Positions 12,613 through 25,080 of a DNA stretch of 64,000 bases are shown one piece after another. Position numbers and translations under genes: made by a program. The number at the start of each line of letters is the position of its first letter. The first letter of the stretch is position 1. The stretch comes from Branchiostoma belcheri (lineage: Eukaryota; Chordata; Leptocardii; Amphioxiformes; Branchiostomatidae). The stretch covers positions 569,268-633,267 of the forward strand of contig NW_017802558.1 in NCBI RefSeq assembly GCF_001625305.1. The letters are read 5' to 3'. Under the pieces are notes generated by a model that searched no databases, was not told where the DNA came from, and worked only from the letters and a program-made list of their open reading frames with translations.

Positions 12613-14911
12613 TAGCAGGACAGAGTTGGAGGGACAGGTCAATTATATTATGATTTAGTGAGCATAAACAGTGCAGTAGTTTGTTAGGCTAGACCAAATG
12701 AAGGTAAATATTATTATGTACCTTTCTAGATATATAGTTCAATGTGCTTTTTCTTGACAATTGAAGAGCGAAGAAATGTTACTTAAAGACAACAGCTTGA
12801 CTGGATATGTGAGAGCATATGAGTACTTATTTATGTGACTACACGTGTAGGTAGTATATATGCACATGGGTATTTGCAGTATATTTTTATTTCTGTGTGC
12901 ATCGTACAGTGCAGAACAAAAGCAATGAATGAAACTTGACGTGGTGTGTAAAAAGTTGCACTTGTCATGTTTTATGGACACGCACTAACCAGGTTAGCAT
13001 CCAGGCTGCACTGACGAAATTTATCTAGTCAGAAGTTTGATTACAGGCCACACGATCGGATTACTTCTCCCTTGTACTGAACCATTCAGAACACCAATGC
13101 TTTATAGAACCTCTTCCAGGTGAAGAATTTCGTGTCAGCTGGGAGACAAAGGCAGTGCTTGGCCCGTGATATTGATTGAACTTTGCACATGTGCCCTGCA
13201 TTAGAGGCGTGCAGGATTGGTGACCAAGCGGTGTCACCGTCTTGAAAGAGGTTCTGACCGCTCTGATTTGGTCGGAATCTCTGGAAATGGAATTTTCTTT
13301 CTCCCCGCTGATTTTGGTAGTCTGTCACAGCTATTTTCTGTCCGTTTGCATGTATACATGTTTTCTTGTGGTCGAAACTGAATGGCACTGAAAGTTGGAC
13401 GTCTGCCTGCCAATTATTGCAAGTTTAACTCTACATTTATCATTCTGACAGCTGTTGAGCCCTTCTATTGAATCAATCCCTCTACACAAGTCTCCAACCT
13501 TGCCACCTCATATGTTTGAAGATTGCTCCTTCCATCTATTCTCTCGACAGTTATTCAAAGTCTGGAAATAAGGAGGATGTCTCCCTGTATTGAATTTGCC
13601 CTTGGCTACGTCCTTGTGCTCCGTGGACTTGAAGAAAGCTGTGCCGACACTGCAGGCACGTCGGAATGAAGTGCACCATCATTTCAGGAGGATGGAGAGA
13701 TAAAAAGGCTGACTTCCACTGCTTTCCAGAGCTACAGAAATGATCAAGGAAGCTTTCTACTCAGTGATCAGGAAAGCTCTTTGCTCTGACTCCACTCGTC
13801 AGAGGTTGTTCCCTGTTACTTGGGGCGTTAATTGCATCCCTTTAGAGTAAGTCACAAGTCGAGTGCGGAATTCAAGATCAGCTCATTATCACCGTCTGCT
13901 GTCTTCAATCTCAGATAGTTTCGTGGAAAAGAAAGGCGCAAGTATTGATTTTCAGGTCTTTTAATTGGGAACTATACATAAGATTGAAAAGTGTGCTATA
14001 TACTGTGCTAAATATGCTCCAAAGTCAAGTTCTTGCCCGTTTTACAATAGTCGATCATAGTGCACATAAGTTAGAAAAAGTAATGCTCAATAGGGCTTTA
14101 TGGAGGGTAATCTGCAATAGCTTGGTCCCGGGTGTAAATACAGGCTGATGATGGTGATGATGATGATGTACAGCCTGGAATCTTAGCAAACATACAGGGA
14201 TACCTCTTTGAACATGTTTGCAGTGGATTTAGCTCCCGTTGTGTGAGGGCTGATATTTTGCAGTATGCACATACACTAAAAAGACATATATAGTGATTTC
14301 ACTCGCCATTCCACTTGAGTGTGGTAACTTGGAAAACGAAAGCAAAAAGTTTACTGCAATTTTTAAAGAGTTAAACACAAAGGAAATGCATTTCTTCCCT
14401 GTCTGTAATGTAAATTAAATAATATGAAAAATTCATTCAATCAAAACCTGTTGTGTATGTAATTTGGCTTGCAGATGTGTATATATATATATATATGTGT
14501 GTGTGTGTTCAGGATAATACTGTTAGAAAGATGTGGCATGAAACCATCTGCATTTGCTAGCAAATGTCAGGCTTTAGGTAAAATGTGACTCACGAGATAG
14601 ATCTAACCCTCAGCTTTGTAAATAAGGTATTGATGAATGTACCATGTAAGACCATGGACATAAACGTGCGAGTAGGCCATTAATGCACCAATTATTGCCC
14701 GGCAATTTTTAGACAGCCCATAATTGGTATTCAATGAACGCAGGGCAAGTATATCAGGGATGTTTTATACATGGGGTGCCATCGGTCCTGGTGAGAGTAG
14801 TGCAGAATGTATCAGCTGTCCATTTTCTCACTGACTCAAATGTTGCATTATCCATAGAGGTTGTAGGATCTCGGGCTGAGCAGGCAGAAATTGTATCCCA
14901 CACACCTCCTA

Positions 14912-15097
14912 CTGTAAATCACTTTATGTGAGGGTCTGAGAAAAATGGACAATGTTCGCGGAACTAAAAATAAGTTTGCAGTGGTGGCAGGTGCAGCAAA
15001 AAGAAAGTTGGCGGATTATTTGTTCATGGTCATGGTAAATTTGTGGCACAGAAGTGACCACGAAGACCACGAACATAAAAAATATTGTGATTTACAG
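14912..15097 (+). mobile_element. Family A MITE
   Basis: It has CTGTAAATCACTTTATG at the left and TGATTTACAG at the right with TA flanks, and inner landmarks AATGTTCGCGGAACTA, GGTGCAGCAAAAAG and TTGTTCATGG. Directly after it (15100-15163) is a second family A right end, ending ATGATTTACGG, without its own left half. That suggests an insertion next to, or recombination with, an older copy. Confidence 0.9.
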
Positions 15098-15404
15098 TAT
15101 ACTGATATCTAAAACCTGCAAACATAAAAATACAAAAAAAGAAAGTATGATTTACGGTGTTTAAATAATGGCAGATGTTAAGAGTGATGTCAGAATTAAT
15201 TTTAGGTCAATGACCTGGACCAGACCTCTGTAACCACGGGAACTGGATGCTGTATGGTGCTGTAGAAAGCACTCTGAGTTCTGTAACTTTTCTCATAATA
15301 TATGAGTCATATCTCACTTGTCACAAGTATATGTTGATGCTAGATGTCTAGAACTTCAATTGAGGAAAGATTGATCTTGGTAAACTTGTGGCTTGTAGAC
15401 ATGT

Positions 15405-15660
15405 CCCTGAGGTGCAATCGGTAACGCAATCTTGCTGGTTCACTGTATGGGTCAAATTCCGTGGGGGTGGGTTTGATCCCAGATCTAGATTGCAGTCATT
15501 TCAGATGGTGACATCAACATAAAACCACTGGCCCGATGTACGATGAGAGTGGTGAGAGTCTGAGGTGCCAAACCCTCTGCACATAAAAGAACCCAACACA
15601 CTTATCAAGAAGACTAGAATAAGGGTGACTCATTGAGTTTGGCTATAAATGTGAGCTGTA
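15405..15660 (+). mobile_element. tRNA-derived SINE
   Basis: GGTGCAATCGGTAACGC at 15411-15427 resembles a polymerase III box A, and GGTTTGATCCC at 15470-15480 resembles box B (consensus GGTTCGANTCC). The body contains GTGCCAAACCCTCTGCACAT and AAAAGAACCCAACACACTTA. Two promoter boxes with a non-tRNA body is the layout of a tRNA-derived SINE. It does not fold as an intact tRNA, so I do not call it a tRNA gene. The exact 3' end is uncertain. Confidence 0.65.
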
Positions 15661-15706
15661 GTAAATCTACATTGCACTAGTAAGTATCTAGTTGAAAAAG
15701 CAATAT

Positions 15707-16649
15707 AGAGTCCATTCCGCGCCACCGAGTGGGTTTTTTCTCCATGTTTCTAATACGTTTGAATTATTTAGAAGAAAAGAATACCCCAGTAACAAAAGTT
15801 CTAAATTTTTCAAAAATTTGAAAATGAAAATTTGAATATATTTGAATTCATTTATATATTTCTGAAACATTTTGAATGTGACTGTACAAAGATCTCTTTC
15901 TTTAGAATAAATTTGAAGTAGAGTCCATTCCGCGTCACCGAGTGGGTTGTTATTGTCATTATTTAGAAATGTTTTGAATTCTTTGTAATTGTTTGTCTAA
16001 GAAATTTCATAATTTGTAAATATTTTGAACATCTTGTCAATATTCTAAATAATTCCCTGGTTTTCTAAAACGTTTGAAATATTCCTGATGTGGAATATGA
16101 CATTTCCAATAGTTTCTAAATATTTCTAACAGCACTCTACCATTTTTTACCATTATTTCGAATTATTTCTAACATTTTGTAAATAGGTCAGTGGGATGGG
16201 AAGGAAGTAATTCACACATCCCTGTGAAGTACAGGGTAGACTGCCTGGGTGTCAGGCATTGATGCCTTACAACAAAAGAGCCACCAGTGTCCAGCAGTGA
16301 AACCTAAAAATATACAGAAGAATACAGAAGAGTAGGATTAGCACCTACTTTTATGGGGGCAATTACCCACATCTACCATTTTTCATTTGTTTGAAATAGT
16401 TCTAAATATTTCGAATAGTGAAAGAAACAAATGGGTTGTTCAAATTTATTCTAAATAAAGAGATCTTTGTACAGTCACTTTCAAAATGTTTCAGAAATAT
16501 ATAAATGAATTCAAATATATTCAAATTTTCATTTTCAAATTTTTGAAAAATTTAGAACTTTTGTTACTAGGGTATTCATTTCTTCTAAATAATTCAAACG
16601 TATTAGAAACATGGAGAAAAAACCCACTCGGTGACGCGGAATCGACTCT
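15707..16649. mobile_element. Family F foldback element with long inverted arms, cut by a gap
   Basis: The left arm (15707 to about 15915) begins AGAGTCCATTCCGCGCCACC. Its near-perfect complement is at about 16440-16649, ending GACGCGGAATCGACTCT at the N gap. Between the arms, about 15919-16437 starts with the same end motif, reads as A+T-rich pseudo-repeats of ATTTCTAA/TTTGAA type, and recurs inverted at 19550-20065. This is one foldback unit placed inside another copy of its own family. No transposase is seen. Confidence 0.7.
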
Positions 16650-16669
16650 NNNNNNNNNNNNNNNNNNNN
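16650..16669. other. Assembly gap (20 N)
   Basis: Twenty N bases lie exactly at the end of a long inverted repeat, where assemblies often break. The order of 16670-16862 relative to the left side should not be trusted. Confidence 0.95.
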
Positions 16670-16862
16670 GTTAATACAATGAGGGCGCGTCACAAGCATA
16701 AAACATACAAAGAGCTAAATCCATTACTGCTCCCAGGGCATGTAAAGATACTGTGCTTCAAGTTCGAAGTTCATTTTAATTACACACACACAATCATTGC
16801 ATTCACATAAAGATCGGACTATCATGGTCGTGTCTAGTAACAAAGACAGCCCCAACGTATTA

Positions 16863-19499
16863 GGGACTGTACGATATTTAGCGGGGGGGGAGGGCTGGTG
16901 CGTAGGGGGGGGAGGGCCATGGAAAAAATAATTGGCATATGGGGGAGGGCCATTGAAAAAAAATTGGGGCTGGGGGGAGGGCCATGGAAAATTTGTTTTA
17001 CGTATCCTACGTTCCTTAGCCCTGAAAATGTGCAATGCTTCTCGGAAAAGTGCCCCTCAAAATGCAGGAAATAATGTTCAGAGGGTCAACTTTTACACAT
17101 TTTTCCCGAACTCTCGCGCCTTCGGCGCTCGACATAATCTTACAGCAAACAAAATTGAGATGACGGACGGGAAAAATCAGGCTGGCTAGAACACTGATTA
17201 TTGAAAAATAACAAAAAAATGAGGTCTAAGACTAGCACATTAATCAAGAAACACCGGTTCTTTTACAGCAGGCGACGCCCTGACGCTCAAATCTGGCCTG
17301 CTTTGTGCTGTTGTACTAAAACGTGATTTGTTAAGTTTTTTTACCATTTTTACTTACCGTAAATTCCCGACTAATGTACGTACTTCTTAAACTTTTCAAA
17401 ATCCCCAAACTTCCTCGGGCCGTCGCCAAAGTCGGGGTGCGTACTTTATTTGAGATTTTCCCCCGACAAATCCGTGGACGACCCAGGAATATAGCGGAAC
17501 ACCGGCACGGGGAGCTTGGAACGACATCGATTCGTCCATAGCATGTTTAGATAATAATATGGACGAGTGGAAATAAAGTTAACCTTCAATAAATGAACAT
17601 ATTTCCTCTGACTATCGTCGATATTGACACCAAGTTCCGGTAAAAGAAGTCAAGTCAAGCAGTGCACGGTAAGAAAATGTAGGTCACTGGCAATGACGTT
17701 CGGCGCTTTGTCATGCCGACCGGATCGTTCGCCAGCCTGTCGGTGCCGATCTCAGTGGAACCCCGCCGAAAATTAAAAAAAAAACAGGTAAGTACATATA
17801 CAATATTGCAAGATGGTTTATGAGTAGTAATATTTGAAATGGTCTGCAAGCTATAACGTTCTTGATCGTCGTAACGTAACATATGATGTACCTCGACTGA
17901 TGGTCACTTCTAATGCACTTCCGGCTTGAGTTGAACTCAGAAATACTAGTATTCAACAAAGATTATGCCCATGCCGTTTCAAAGGTTTAGCTAACAGAAA
18001 TTGTTATCCATGTTTCATTTCGTATCACAAGTCTTTTTGAATCTTGATAAATGCCACAAATTAGTGGGCTATAGCTGCCATGCACGACGTGAAAATGCCA
18101 GCTAGATGTACTCCTACCCGGCTGTTGCAAACTACAATGATAGGGGCGGAGTTATAAAATGTAGTCTTTAATGAAATCTTACCGCCCGGCCGGTGGGCGG
18201 GTCCACTCTGTACGCGCCGACAGGCGTGGCGCCAGTGTTCGTGTCGTTGCCTTGACAACGCATGAAGTACCCCAACTAGACCGGGAAGCAACGTGCACGT
18301 ACTGAAGTGTGATCGGCGTGAATAAGGGCGTAAATAAAATAAACCTTGAATCATGCAACGTCCGTTCTCTTGTTCACGCCGAACTCTTTCCCCAAAGTAC
18401 ACCTATAACTGTAAAACGAAGAGAGGGTCGTGGCAGCGCTGAGGACAGCTTTCCAGAACCTGGGCCCCGAAAAGGAAGTATTTCTTTCCTCTGAACAGAC
18501 TGTAACGTTACATATATGTTTTACGGAGTGCAAACTTACGTGTTTGAAGTGTATATCTCTTTGATTTTGTGACAAAAACATCTCTCACATTACGAGAGAT
18601 TATTTCAAACGCAGTCAGACATTTCACTCTCTCCTGTTCGGAATCGCAAGTTCCAGTAGCCTTTTGTTGTTGTTTTAGTTTCGGTGTCAAATTTAGTAGC
18701 ACTTCTACACCCACAGTAGCATCACTACTCCGCCCTGATCTCTGCCTCGACGATTGTTTGCTCCCCTTGGGTCGATGGGCGGGCGCTATTAAAGAAGTGT
18801 TCGGTGCATTTCGTACAGTAAAGAACAACAAAGCTACGTACTTCTGTATCAACATTCAACTACCCCCGGTTACCGATAAAACAAATATTGGTATATTGTT
18901 TTTTTCTCACAAATCTTTATTGGCCGTTGCTTGATCACCAACACTGTACTCTCCGGGATCCAAAGCTGACTACGTTTCGCCGCACTCGCCTTATCCTTCG
19001 ATGCGGTGGTTACGTCTTGCAAATCGGCTGCGGCCAGCGGTGAAACTAGCCTAGCCCCAACAACAAACGTTTCCCGCTACAATACTGTAACCAGTACCAC
19101 ACAATCACGTAGTACACGGCCTAAATCTATTTTTAAACAGCTTTTTTTCTAGAACGAACTGTCTTTTATTAATAAGACATACATACGGGTCCACAGTGGC
19201 ACCGGCCGTGCGTACAAGGAGTGCGTATTTTATTCGAGTTTTTCCATTTTACGTTTCAGACGGGAATATTTGTCTCCCACCTGCCCCAAATCGGGAGTGC
19301 GAACTTTAATCGGGATGCGTACTATATTCGGGAAATTACGGGTAATACCTGTAGGGGGAGGGCCATGGAAAAATTTTTGAGATGAGGGGGGAGGGCCAAG
19401 GAAAAAATTTTGAGATTGGGGGGGAGGGCCATGGAAAAAAATTTTGACCGGACTTCCAGCGCACCAGCCCTCCCCCCCCGGTAAATATCGTACAGTCCC
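16863..19499. mobile_element. Element G: 2.6-kb Harbinger-like element with G-rich ends
   Basis: The left end GGGACTGTACGATATTTA, then a G-run and AGGGCTGGTGCG, is matched by the inverted right end at about 19459-19499. TTA flanks both sides (16860-16862 and 19500-19502), as for PIF/Harbinger. Just inside each end lie three copies of a G-rich motif, GGGGGAGGGCCATGGAAAAA with small variations, in the same orientation at both ends. They are therefore direct and not inverted. It contains element H. I find no transposase reading frame. Confidence 0.75.
17354..19347. mobile_element. Element H nested in G, pogo/Tc1-type ends
   Basis: The left end, TTACCGTAAATTCCCGACTA, and the inverted right end, around TTCGGGAAATTACGGGTAA at 19327-19345, are similar. 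Subterminal sequences also pair, such as GGTGCGTACTTTATTTGAG on the left and related GTGCGTATTTTATTCGAG near 19221-19238. Ends of the form ACCGTAAATTCCCG are common in pogo/Tigger-like elements of animals, so the class is an inference. About 2 kb lies inside, CpG-rich, with frames up to about 120 codons on opposite strands near 18508-18934 but no DDE signature that I can see. It is probably nonautonomous. Confidence 0.55.
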
Positions 19500-19502
19500 T
19501 TA

Positions 19503-20065
19503 GAAACATGGAGAAAAAACCCACTCGGTGACGCGGAATCGACTCTACCCATGTGTTTCTTTCACAATTCGAAATATTTAGAACTATTTCAAACAAATAA
19601 CCAAATGGTAGATGTGGGTAATTGCCCCCATAAAAGTAGGTGCTAATCCTACTCTTCTGTCTTCCTCTGTATATTTTTAGATTTCACTGCTGGACACTGG
19701 TGGCTCTTTTGTTGTAAGGCATCAATGCCTGACACCCAGGCAGTCTACCCTGTACTCCACAGGGATGTGTGAATTACTTCCTTTCCATCCCACTGACCTA
19801 TTTACAAAATGTTAGAAATAATTCGAAATAATGGTAAAAAATGGTAGAGTGCTGTTAGAAATATTTAGAAACTATTGGAAATGTCATAATCCACATCAGG
19901 AATATTTCAAACGTTTTAGAAAACCAGGGAATTATTTAGAATATTGACAAGATGTTCAAAATATTTCCAAATTATGAAATTTCTTAGACAAACAATTACA
20001 AAGAATTCAAAACATTTCTAAATAATGACAATAACAACCCACACAGTGACGCGGAATTGACTCTA
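19503..20065. mobile_element. Family F copy, inverted relative to 15919-16437
   Basis: It starts with the family F arm fragment (GAAACATGGAGAAAAAACCC and GACGCGGAATCGACTCT). It then carries the reverse complement of the interior at 15919-16437, ending GACGCGGAATTGACTCT at about 20047-20063. Shared blocks include TAGGTGCTAATCCTACTC and TGGACACTGGTGGCTCTTTT. Element G sits just left of it in a TTA that also occurs in the intact arm (ACGTATTAGAAACATGG). Confidence 0.75.
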
Positions 20066-21484
20066 TATCAGTGGTATTAGAGATACCAAATTTTTACTGT
20101 GATCTGCAATGTTGCAGAATGTGAAAATTTTGTTCTTCAAGTCAGAAATACTTTCTGCAAGTACTTGTTAAAAGTCCGGATCTAAACCCATGGCATTAAA
20201 AAATTGCATGTTGGCAAACATTTTATTATGCAATTTGAAAAATACATGCAAAATTACTTGTATGTTATATAGTCAGTAGTAAACGCAAAAGCTCTTTAAC
20301 ACCGTTGAACCCCTAGCCTGATTTTGTCAGTCTGCAAAATTGCAGGTTGCTTAATTTTACTTCTGCAACATTGAAAATGTCTCTGCAAAATGCAGACTGC
20401 AGATGGGTATTTCTAACACTGTATAATTATGCTTCACATCAGTTGAGGATGTCAGCTTTACCCTATTTTTACAAGATTATAAATCTACCTGTATGCAGTT
20501 CAGTGTTTTCCAAGATTTGAGGCATTTTATCTGAAACTGTCATGACACCCCATAAAAGTTAAGCGATGTCAGGTTGAAAATTTGACCAAGAATTCAGCAG
20601 CCACATCTAGACTAAATTTGCAGTCTGGTCACCAACAGTTCTGGGAATTAGACAAGAAAGTGTATGTTAGATTTTAAAAGAAAAAGAACAAGCTCTGACA
20701 TATCTCCCTCTGAGCCACAAATACAAGATACACACTCTAAAAGGGGTCACGCAGACCCATGTACACTACACTAGTATCAACTCACTAGCATCTAAAGCCC
20801 CTGTCTTCAGTGTTCTGACAAGATTCTGTCTTTGATAAGCTTTACTAAGCACGGTGGTGACATGAGTATCCCATTTGAGATTACCCTGAAGGATTACAGG
20901 GACCTTCTAGAGAACTGTATCTCTGTGATCTTGTTGTCCATGTGAAGTTGTAACAAGCCATGAACGATCGCACTGCTACAAAGAACTAATGGCGTTGTCG
21001 GGCTAGTTCTCCTTTATATACAGCTTGATGAAGGGGTGGCAATCTATCGCATGCGACGCTATACGTGTATTTTGGGAGCTTTGACTCGCCTGGCAAATGA
21101 AACATGGAAAGTTCAATAGCCATTAGGAGATTGGTTACCTTTCCTATATGCAGTAAATCTAGTTGCTGCACTCCGTTACAACTTGAACTTTGTTGGCATT
21201 TTTTGTGCGAACTGGAGTCAAATGAAATCAAATCTTTATTTAAAATCAACTTTGCAGACGTGTTGGATCTCTTCAGTCACAACTTAATTGCTTTGAAATT
21301 TTACAGATAGATTAAAAGTATATGAACATGTGCATAATTCTTTGCATGGGTATTTGCTAATTAGTGACCCAGGTGGTGTATATAAAGAACATAAATTTAA
21401 AAATGTATTGTTGATTTGTTTGTCTTGTTGTTGATGTAAACACTTGACAGAAAACGATCGCAGTGTTTGTTCCAAGGAGAGTTT

Positions 21485-21785
21485 TAGAAAGACTAGATTC
21501 TCTGTTAAGTATGGTAAATTGTTTCTAGATTCACAGATGTCTGGATTTGAGGTATACTCACTACTAGACTGTCAAACACTTAAGGAAGATTTACGCTTTT
21601 AAAAGATAAGAAGCAGTATAGGCCCAAGAACAATTTTGGAAGGACTAGATTCTCTGCAGTCTACTTAATAATAATATTAATGTATGGTAAATTGTTTCTC
21701 GATTCACAGCTGTATGAATTTAAGGTATACTCACTGCTACCAGACTATCAAACACTTAAGGAAGATTTATGCTTTTAAAAGATAA
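21485..21785 (+). repeat. Diverged tandem duplication, unit about 160-170 bp
   Basis: GACTAGATTCTCTG, TATGGTAAATTGTTTCT, GATTCACAG, AGGTATACTCACT, CAAACACTTAAGGAAGATTT and GCTTTTAAAAGATAAG occur twice in the same order. The second copy has a short (AAT)-rich insertion. Confidence 0.8.
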
Positions 21786-22094
21786 GGAGCAGGTGAGTAA
21801 TTTTACTCCACAGATAAAATACACCTTTGTGATCACCCGAGATAGGGGGAGCGATTTCAGAAAGTTGAAAAGGTCTGGGTCCATTACTGGTGCCATTTCC
21901 AAAAGATTAACGCGGGATAGCATCTTTTCATTTAGTATAGCCTGGGGCGTAGAAAGCAATTTTCTGTAAATTGAGGTGCAAGTTGCAGATTTGTAAAGGG
22001 TATAGACTATTGACGGGAGACTCCGAAACAGATAATTCAGCCACTACCTGGAATGGGTAAGGGCCATCTGTCAAGATCGAGGTATTACATGTAA

Positions 22095-22481
22095 GGCCTA
22101 GGAAAAAAAATGTCGTGTTTCTTGTTTAAGTCCTGAAAAATTAGGGCTGGTAGGTAGGGATGTTCTTTTTTTGTTTCTTTTTTCTTTTCGACCCTGGCAA
22201 CCTCTCTCTATATCTAGTTAGCCATAGTGATCCAACTTTACGTACAGTTTAACAAAGTAAAACTTGCATGAGGACACCTGTATTGTCAATATCAATGTTG
22301 GAAAACTGAAAAAAAAGTAAAACATTTCTTCACTCAGGTGTCAGATCATGGAGCTAGAAAAGGTTGATCAGGTCGAAAAATTTATGTCCCTTTCTGAGGT
22401 CTACCCCCCAAAAAAGGCTAAGGTCGGCAATTTTTTCTAGGGTCGGTCGGGAAACAGGAAACAACATTTTTTCCCTAGGCC
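22095..22481. mobile_element. Family D MITE (Harbinger-like)
   Basis: Inverted ends are GGCCTAGGAAAAAAAATGTC and ACATTTTTTCCCTAGGCC with TAA on both sides. The interior has landmarks such as GTCAATATCAATGTTGG and TCATGGAGCTAGAAAAGG. Copies lie at 22955-23297 and 30256-30531. No coding capacity is seen. Confidence 0.8.
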
Positions 22482-22954
22482 TAACGTAGGTAAAGCTCTG
22501 CAATGTTTCTATGTCATTAGATGATAAATAGGCATTTCTGCACTGTATGATCCTTGCAACATAACATGATAACGTAATAGATACAGTCTGTACATATGAT
22601 AATTATTATGATTTCAAACATGAATCTACTAACTTAAAGCTGATTACCTGACATAAAATTGTTCATCTTTAATATTCTAATATTTACCAGAGAGGACGAG
22701 GAGGCTTTTCCATTTTCTTGGTCAAAATGAGATCAATATTTATGGCACAAAATACTGCAGATATGTTGTATATGCTTGGAATCCTTTAGGGATAATGAGT
22801 TATTGCCACGTTATAGAATAGATATAGAGAAACAAGGTCAATGTGTAGCCTAAAAACTCATTATCTCCTGAAATATCTTCCCATACGTTTGCTCAGCCAA
22901 GCTCTTTCCTTATTGACTGTCTGATAGTTTTTCATTCTTCTAATTTCATGCTGA

Positions 22955-23297
22955 GGCGTAGGGAAAAAATGTTGTGTTTCTTATTTCCCGACTGACCCTA
23001 GAAAAACCTGCCGACCCTATAGATGGTGGACCCCTGCAAGAGACATAATTTTTCGAGCTGATCAACCTTTTCTAGCTCCATGATCTGACACATGAGTGAT
23101 AAAACATTGCACAATTGGTTTTCTAACATTGACATTGAAAATAAAAGTGTCCTCATGCAAGTTTTACTTTGCTAAACTGTATTGTATAAGTTGGATCCCT
23201 ATATAGATATCACGAAAAGAAAAAAAGATAATCCCTACCTACCGACCCAAATTTTTTCAGGACTGAAACAGGAAACAGAACATTTTTTTCCTCGGCC
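22955..23297. mobile_element. Family D MITE, inner part inverted relative to the previous copy
   Basis: Its ends, GGCGTAGGGAAAAAATGTTG on the left and CCTCGGCC on the right, are flanked by TGA on both sides (22952-22954, 23298-23300). Relative to the copy at 22095, the inner landmarks run in reverse order (GAGCTGATCAACCTTTTCTAGCTCC appears split across 23057-23081). The two are an inverted pair about 470 bp apart. Confidence 0.75.
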
Positions 23298-24023
23298 TGA
23301 CCAAGTTTTGCACTGTTGACTGTGTGTACAGCAGTGGGTTGAGATAACTATAAGACAAGAAATTTTATCACTGAATGGCCAAAACCTAATTTGCTCTGAG
23401 AATTTTATATGTATGATTAGCTATGAAGTACTTGGTCATTCAGAAGCATACATGGCTTCCTATGCAAGGATATAGAAAGCAGTAGAGCCAGAAATTGCCG
23501 TAGATATCATGTCTGATAATCACAAATCCAATACCATCATGTGAAGATTTAAAATGCTATATCAGTACAGAAAAGCAGTGTACTTAACAAAAAGCCGTCG
23601 GCCTGTCCTCTTATAATTTCCAATATAATAAATCATCATCATCATCATGACCATATTTCCTATGATTTTTTGGCAATACCAGTCATTGAAAAAAAAGGAT
23701 GTGTGTGGATTGGGGGTGGGGGACTACAGTGCAATGCTCGCAATAAAGATTGGTATAGACGTGTATTTTGAAAATGAAAAGTTGATACAGAAAAAGGGTT
23801 TCATTCATCTTTGCCAAGTTACAAAAGCTGGTGAGTAAAAATTGATTATGAGTAATGGCAATGGCTGTAATGTTCTGACTATCAGGGCTCATGGCCAGAT
23901 ATAGATTTTTTATTCATATTATACAGATGCCAAATGCCGTTGAACCTGACTGTGACCTTCAGTACTTGTGTTAACCATCAGCTGACCAATACATTGGTTA
24001 CCTTCAGCTTCCATTCATCTTGT

Positions 24024-24160
24024 TATGTTTACTTTCACAGAAGGAAAACATATTGTTTTTGCTCTGTTTCTTCTTCCTCTTCTTCTTCTCCAAACAGATA
24101 AGGTCAATGACCTGAACCAGATATCTGTCACCATGGTAACTGGTGTTGGGTTACATCATG
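24024..24160 (+). mobile_element. Family J repeat copy
   Basis: ATGTTTACTTTCACAGAAGG, TTTTTGCTCTGTTTC, CTCCAAACA, AAGGTCAATGACCTGAACC and CACCATGGTAACTGGTG occur in the order found at 12472-12612. A TTCTTCC microsatellite-like expansion lies in the middle (about 24065-24091). Confidence 0.7.
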
Positions 24161-24444
24161 TTGCAATTTTATAGCAGGAGGGATTTAGACTCCTGTCACC
24201 ATATATATGAATGTGTTTGAGTAAGAATTAACAGTAATGAACCCATTCTTACTGCATTATCGGGCATTCATGACACGTTCGCCTTGGGACCAACAAACGT
24301 GATGGACAGATACAAATGATGCAAGTCGTTTTTCAGGAACTAAAGATGTATTATTCACGGACTCATGGTCAGCTTTCGTCCCGGTTTAAAAGAATGTATG
24401 ACACTGATGAACATTCAAAATATCATATGTGACATACATATTTA

Positions 24445-24640
24445 AGTAAAGCACAATTTTTTGTGGCACTTTAATATTCGCGGTTTATCATTAACTTAAT
24501 CAGTAACTTAAATAAGTAACTTAGTAAATAATTGGGCGACTTTCTTTTTGCTGCACCTGCCACCACCGCGAACGTATAATTCCCCAAACATGTCCATTTT
24601 TCTCAGACTTTTGCTACCGTGAACATTAAGTGATTTACAG
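24445..24640 (-). mobile_element. Family A MITE, degenerate left end
   Basis: The right end is intact (AGTGATTTACAG followed by TA). The left end has decayed to GTAAAGCACAATTTTTTG. Internal landmarks CTTTTTGCTGCACCTGCC and CCATTTTTCTCAGAC are present. It contains a local TTAACTTAATCAGTAACTTA expansion in place of the usual ATCATTA segment. Confidence 0.8.
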
Positions 24641-25080
24641 TATATGTTGCTAACACTGCAAAAGAATTCAACAAGGGAGATGACTTTTTTATCTCTTGAA
24701 AAATGTGAAGGTTTTTTTGTGCAGACAAAATAGATTCTCCAATCGATGAAAGATCATCTTTGCTGTTGATAGAATTTTATTTTTGTACTTAAACTTATGG
24801 TCCCTCAAGATTTCCTAATACTAGTCACTGACACACTGATGCGAGGCGTCTGCTGGTATTAGCAATCAGACCGGAATCGCCAGCCGCCCTGGAGGCATTC
24901 TCAGTCCTCCAGACAGTGCCTGATGTGACTAATAAAGTTTTTTGGCAAGTTCTAACCACAAATGATGACAATTCGCTGCAGTGGTGTGAAACCTTCTAGG
25001 TTAATGACAAACTGAGCCTGCAGTTTTGGACCAGTGTCAACAATCAAGATTGAATCATCTCAGGAATCCTCCAGATTGTA

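Larger units (their letters stand above)
6096..14900 (+). other. Intron-like CpG-poor DNA
   Basis: No convincing exon is seen. Named elements within it are the short MITE at 6845-6955, family A at 7652-7853, simple repeat at 10332-10406 and family J at 12472-12612. The segment 13080-13930 is less A+T-rich and less repetitive than its surroundings and could hold conserved noncoding sequence, but that needs a comparison with another species. A (TA)n(TG)n run lies near 14480-14509. Confidence 0.5.
20066..24444 (+). other. Intron-like DNA
   Basis: No exon is recognised. It includes a diverged tandem duplication (21485-21785), two family D elements (22095-22481, 22955-23297) and a family J copy (24024-24160). 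About 24240-24400 has fewer repeats and a more even composition, so it could be conserved noncoding DNA. That is a guess from composition alone. Confidence 0.5.

Noticed and set aside
15411..15480. tRNA gene
   Set aside because: Box A and box B words are present, but the acceptor stem and anticodon arm do not pair, and the box spacing is longer than in a normal tRNA. A SINE head is the better reading.
18508..18934. Overlapping frames of about 115-121 codons on both strands inside element H, possible transposase
   Set aside because: No DDE/D motif, helix-turn-helix or zinc-finger pattern is seen, and both strands are open because the region is CpG-rich and stop-poor.
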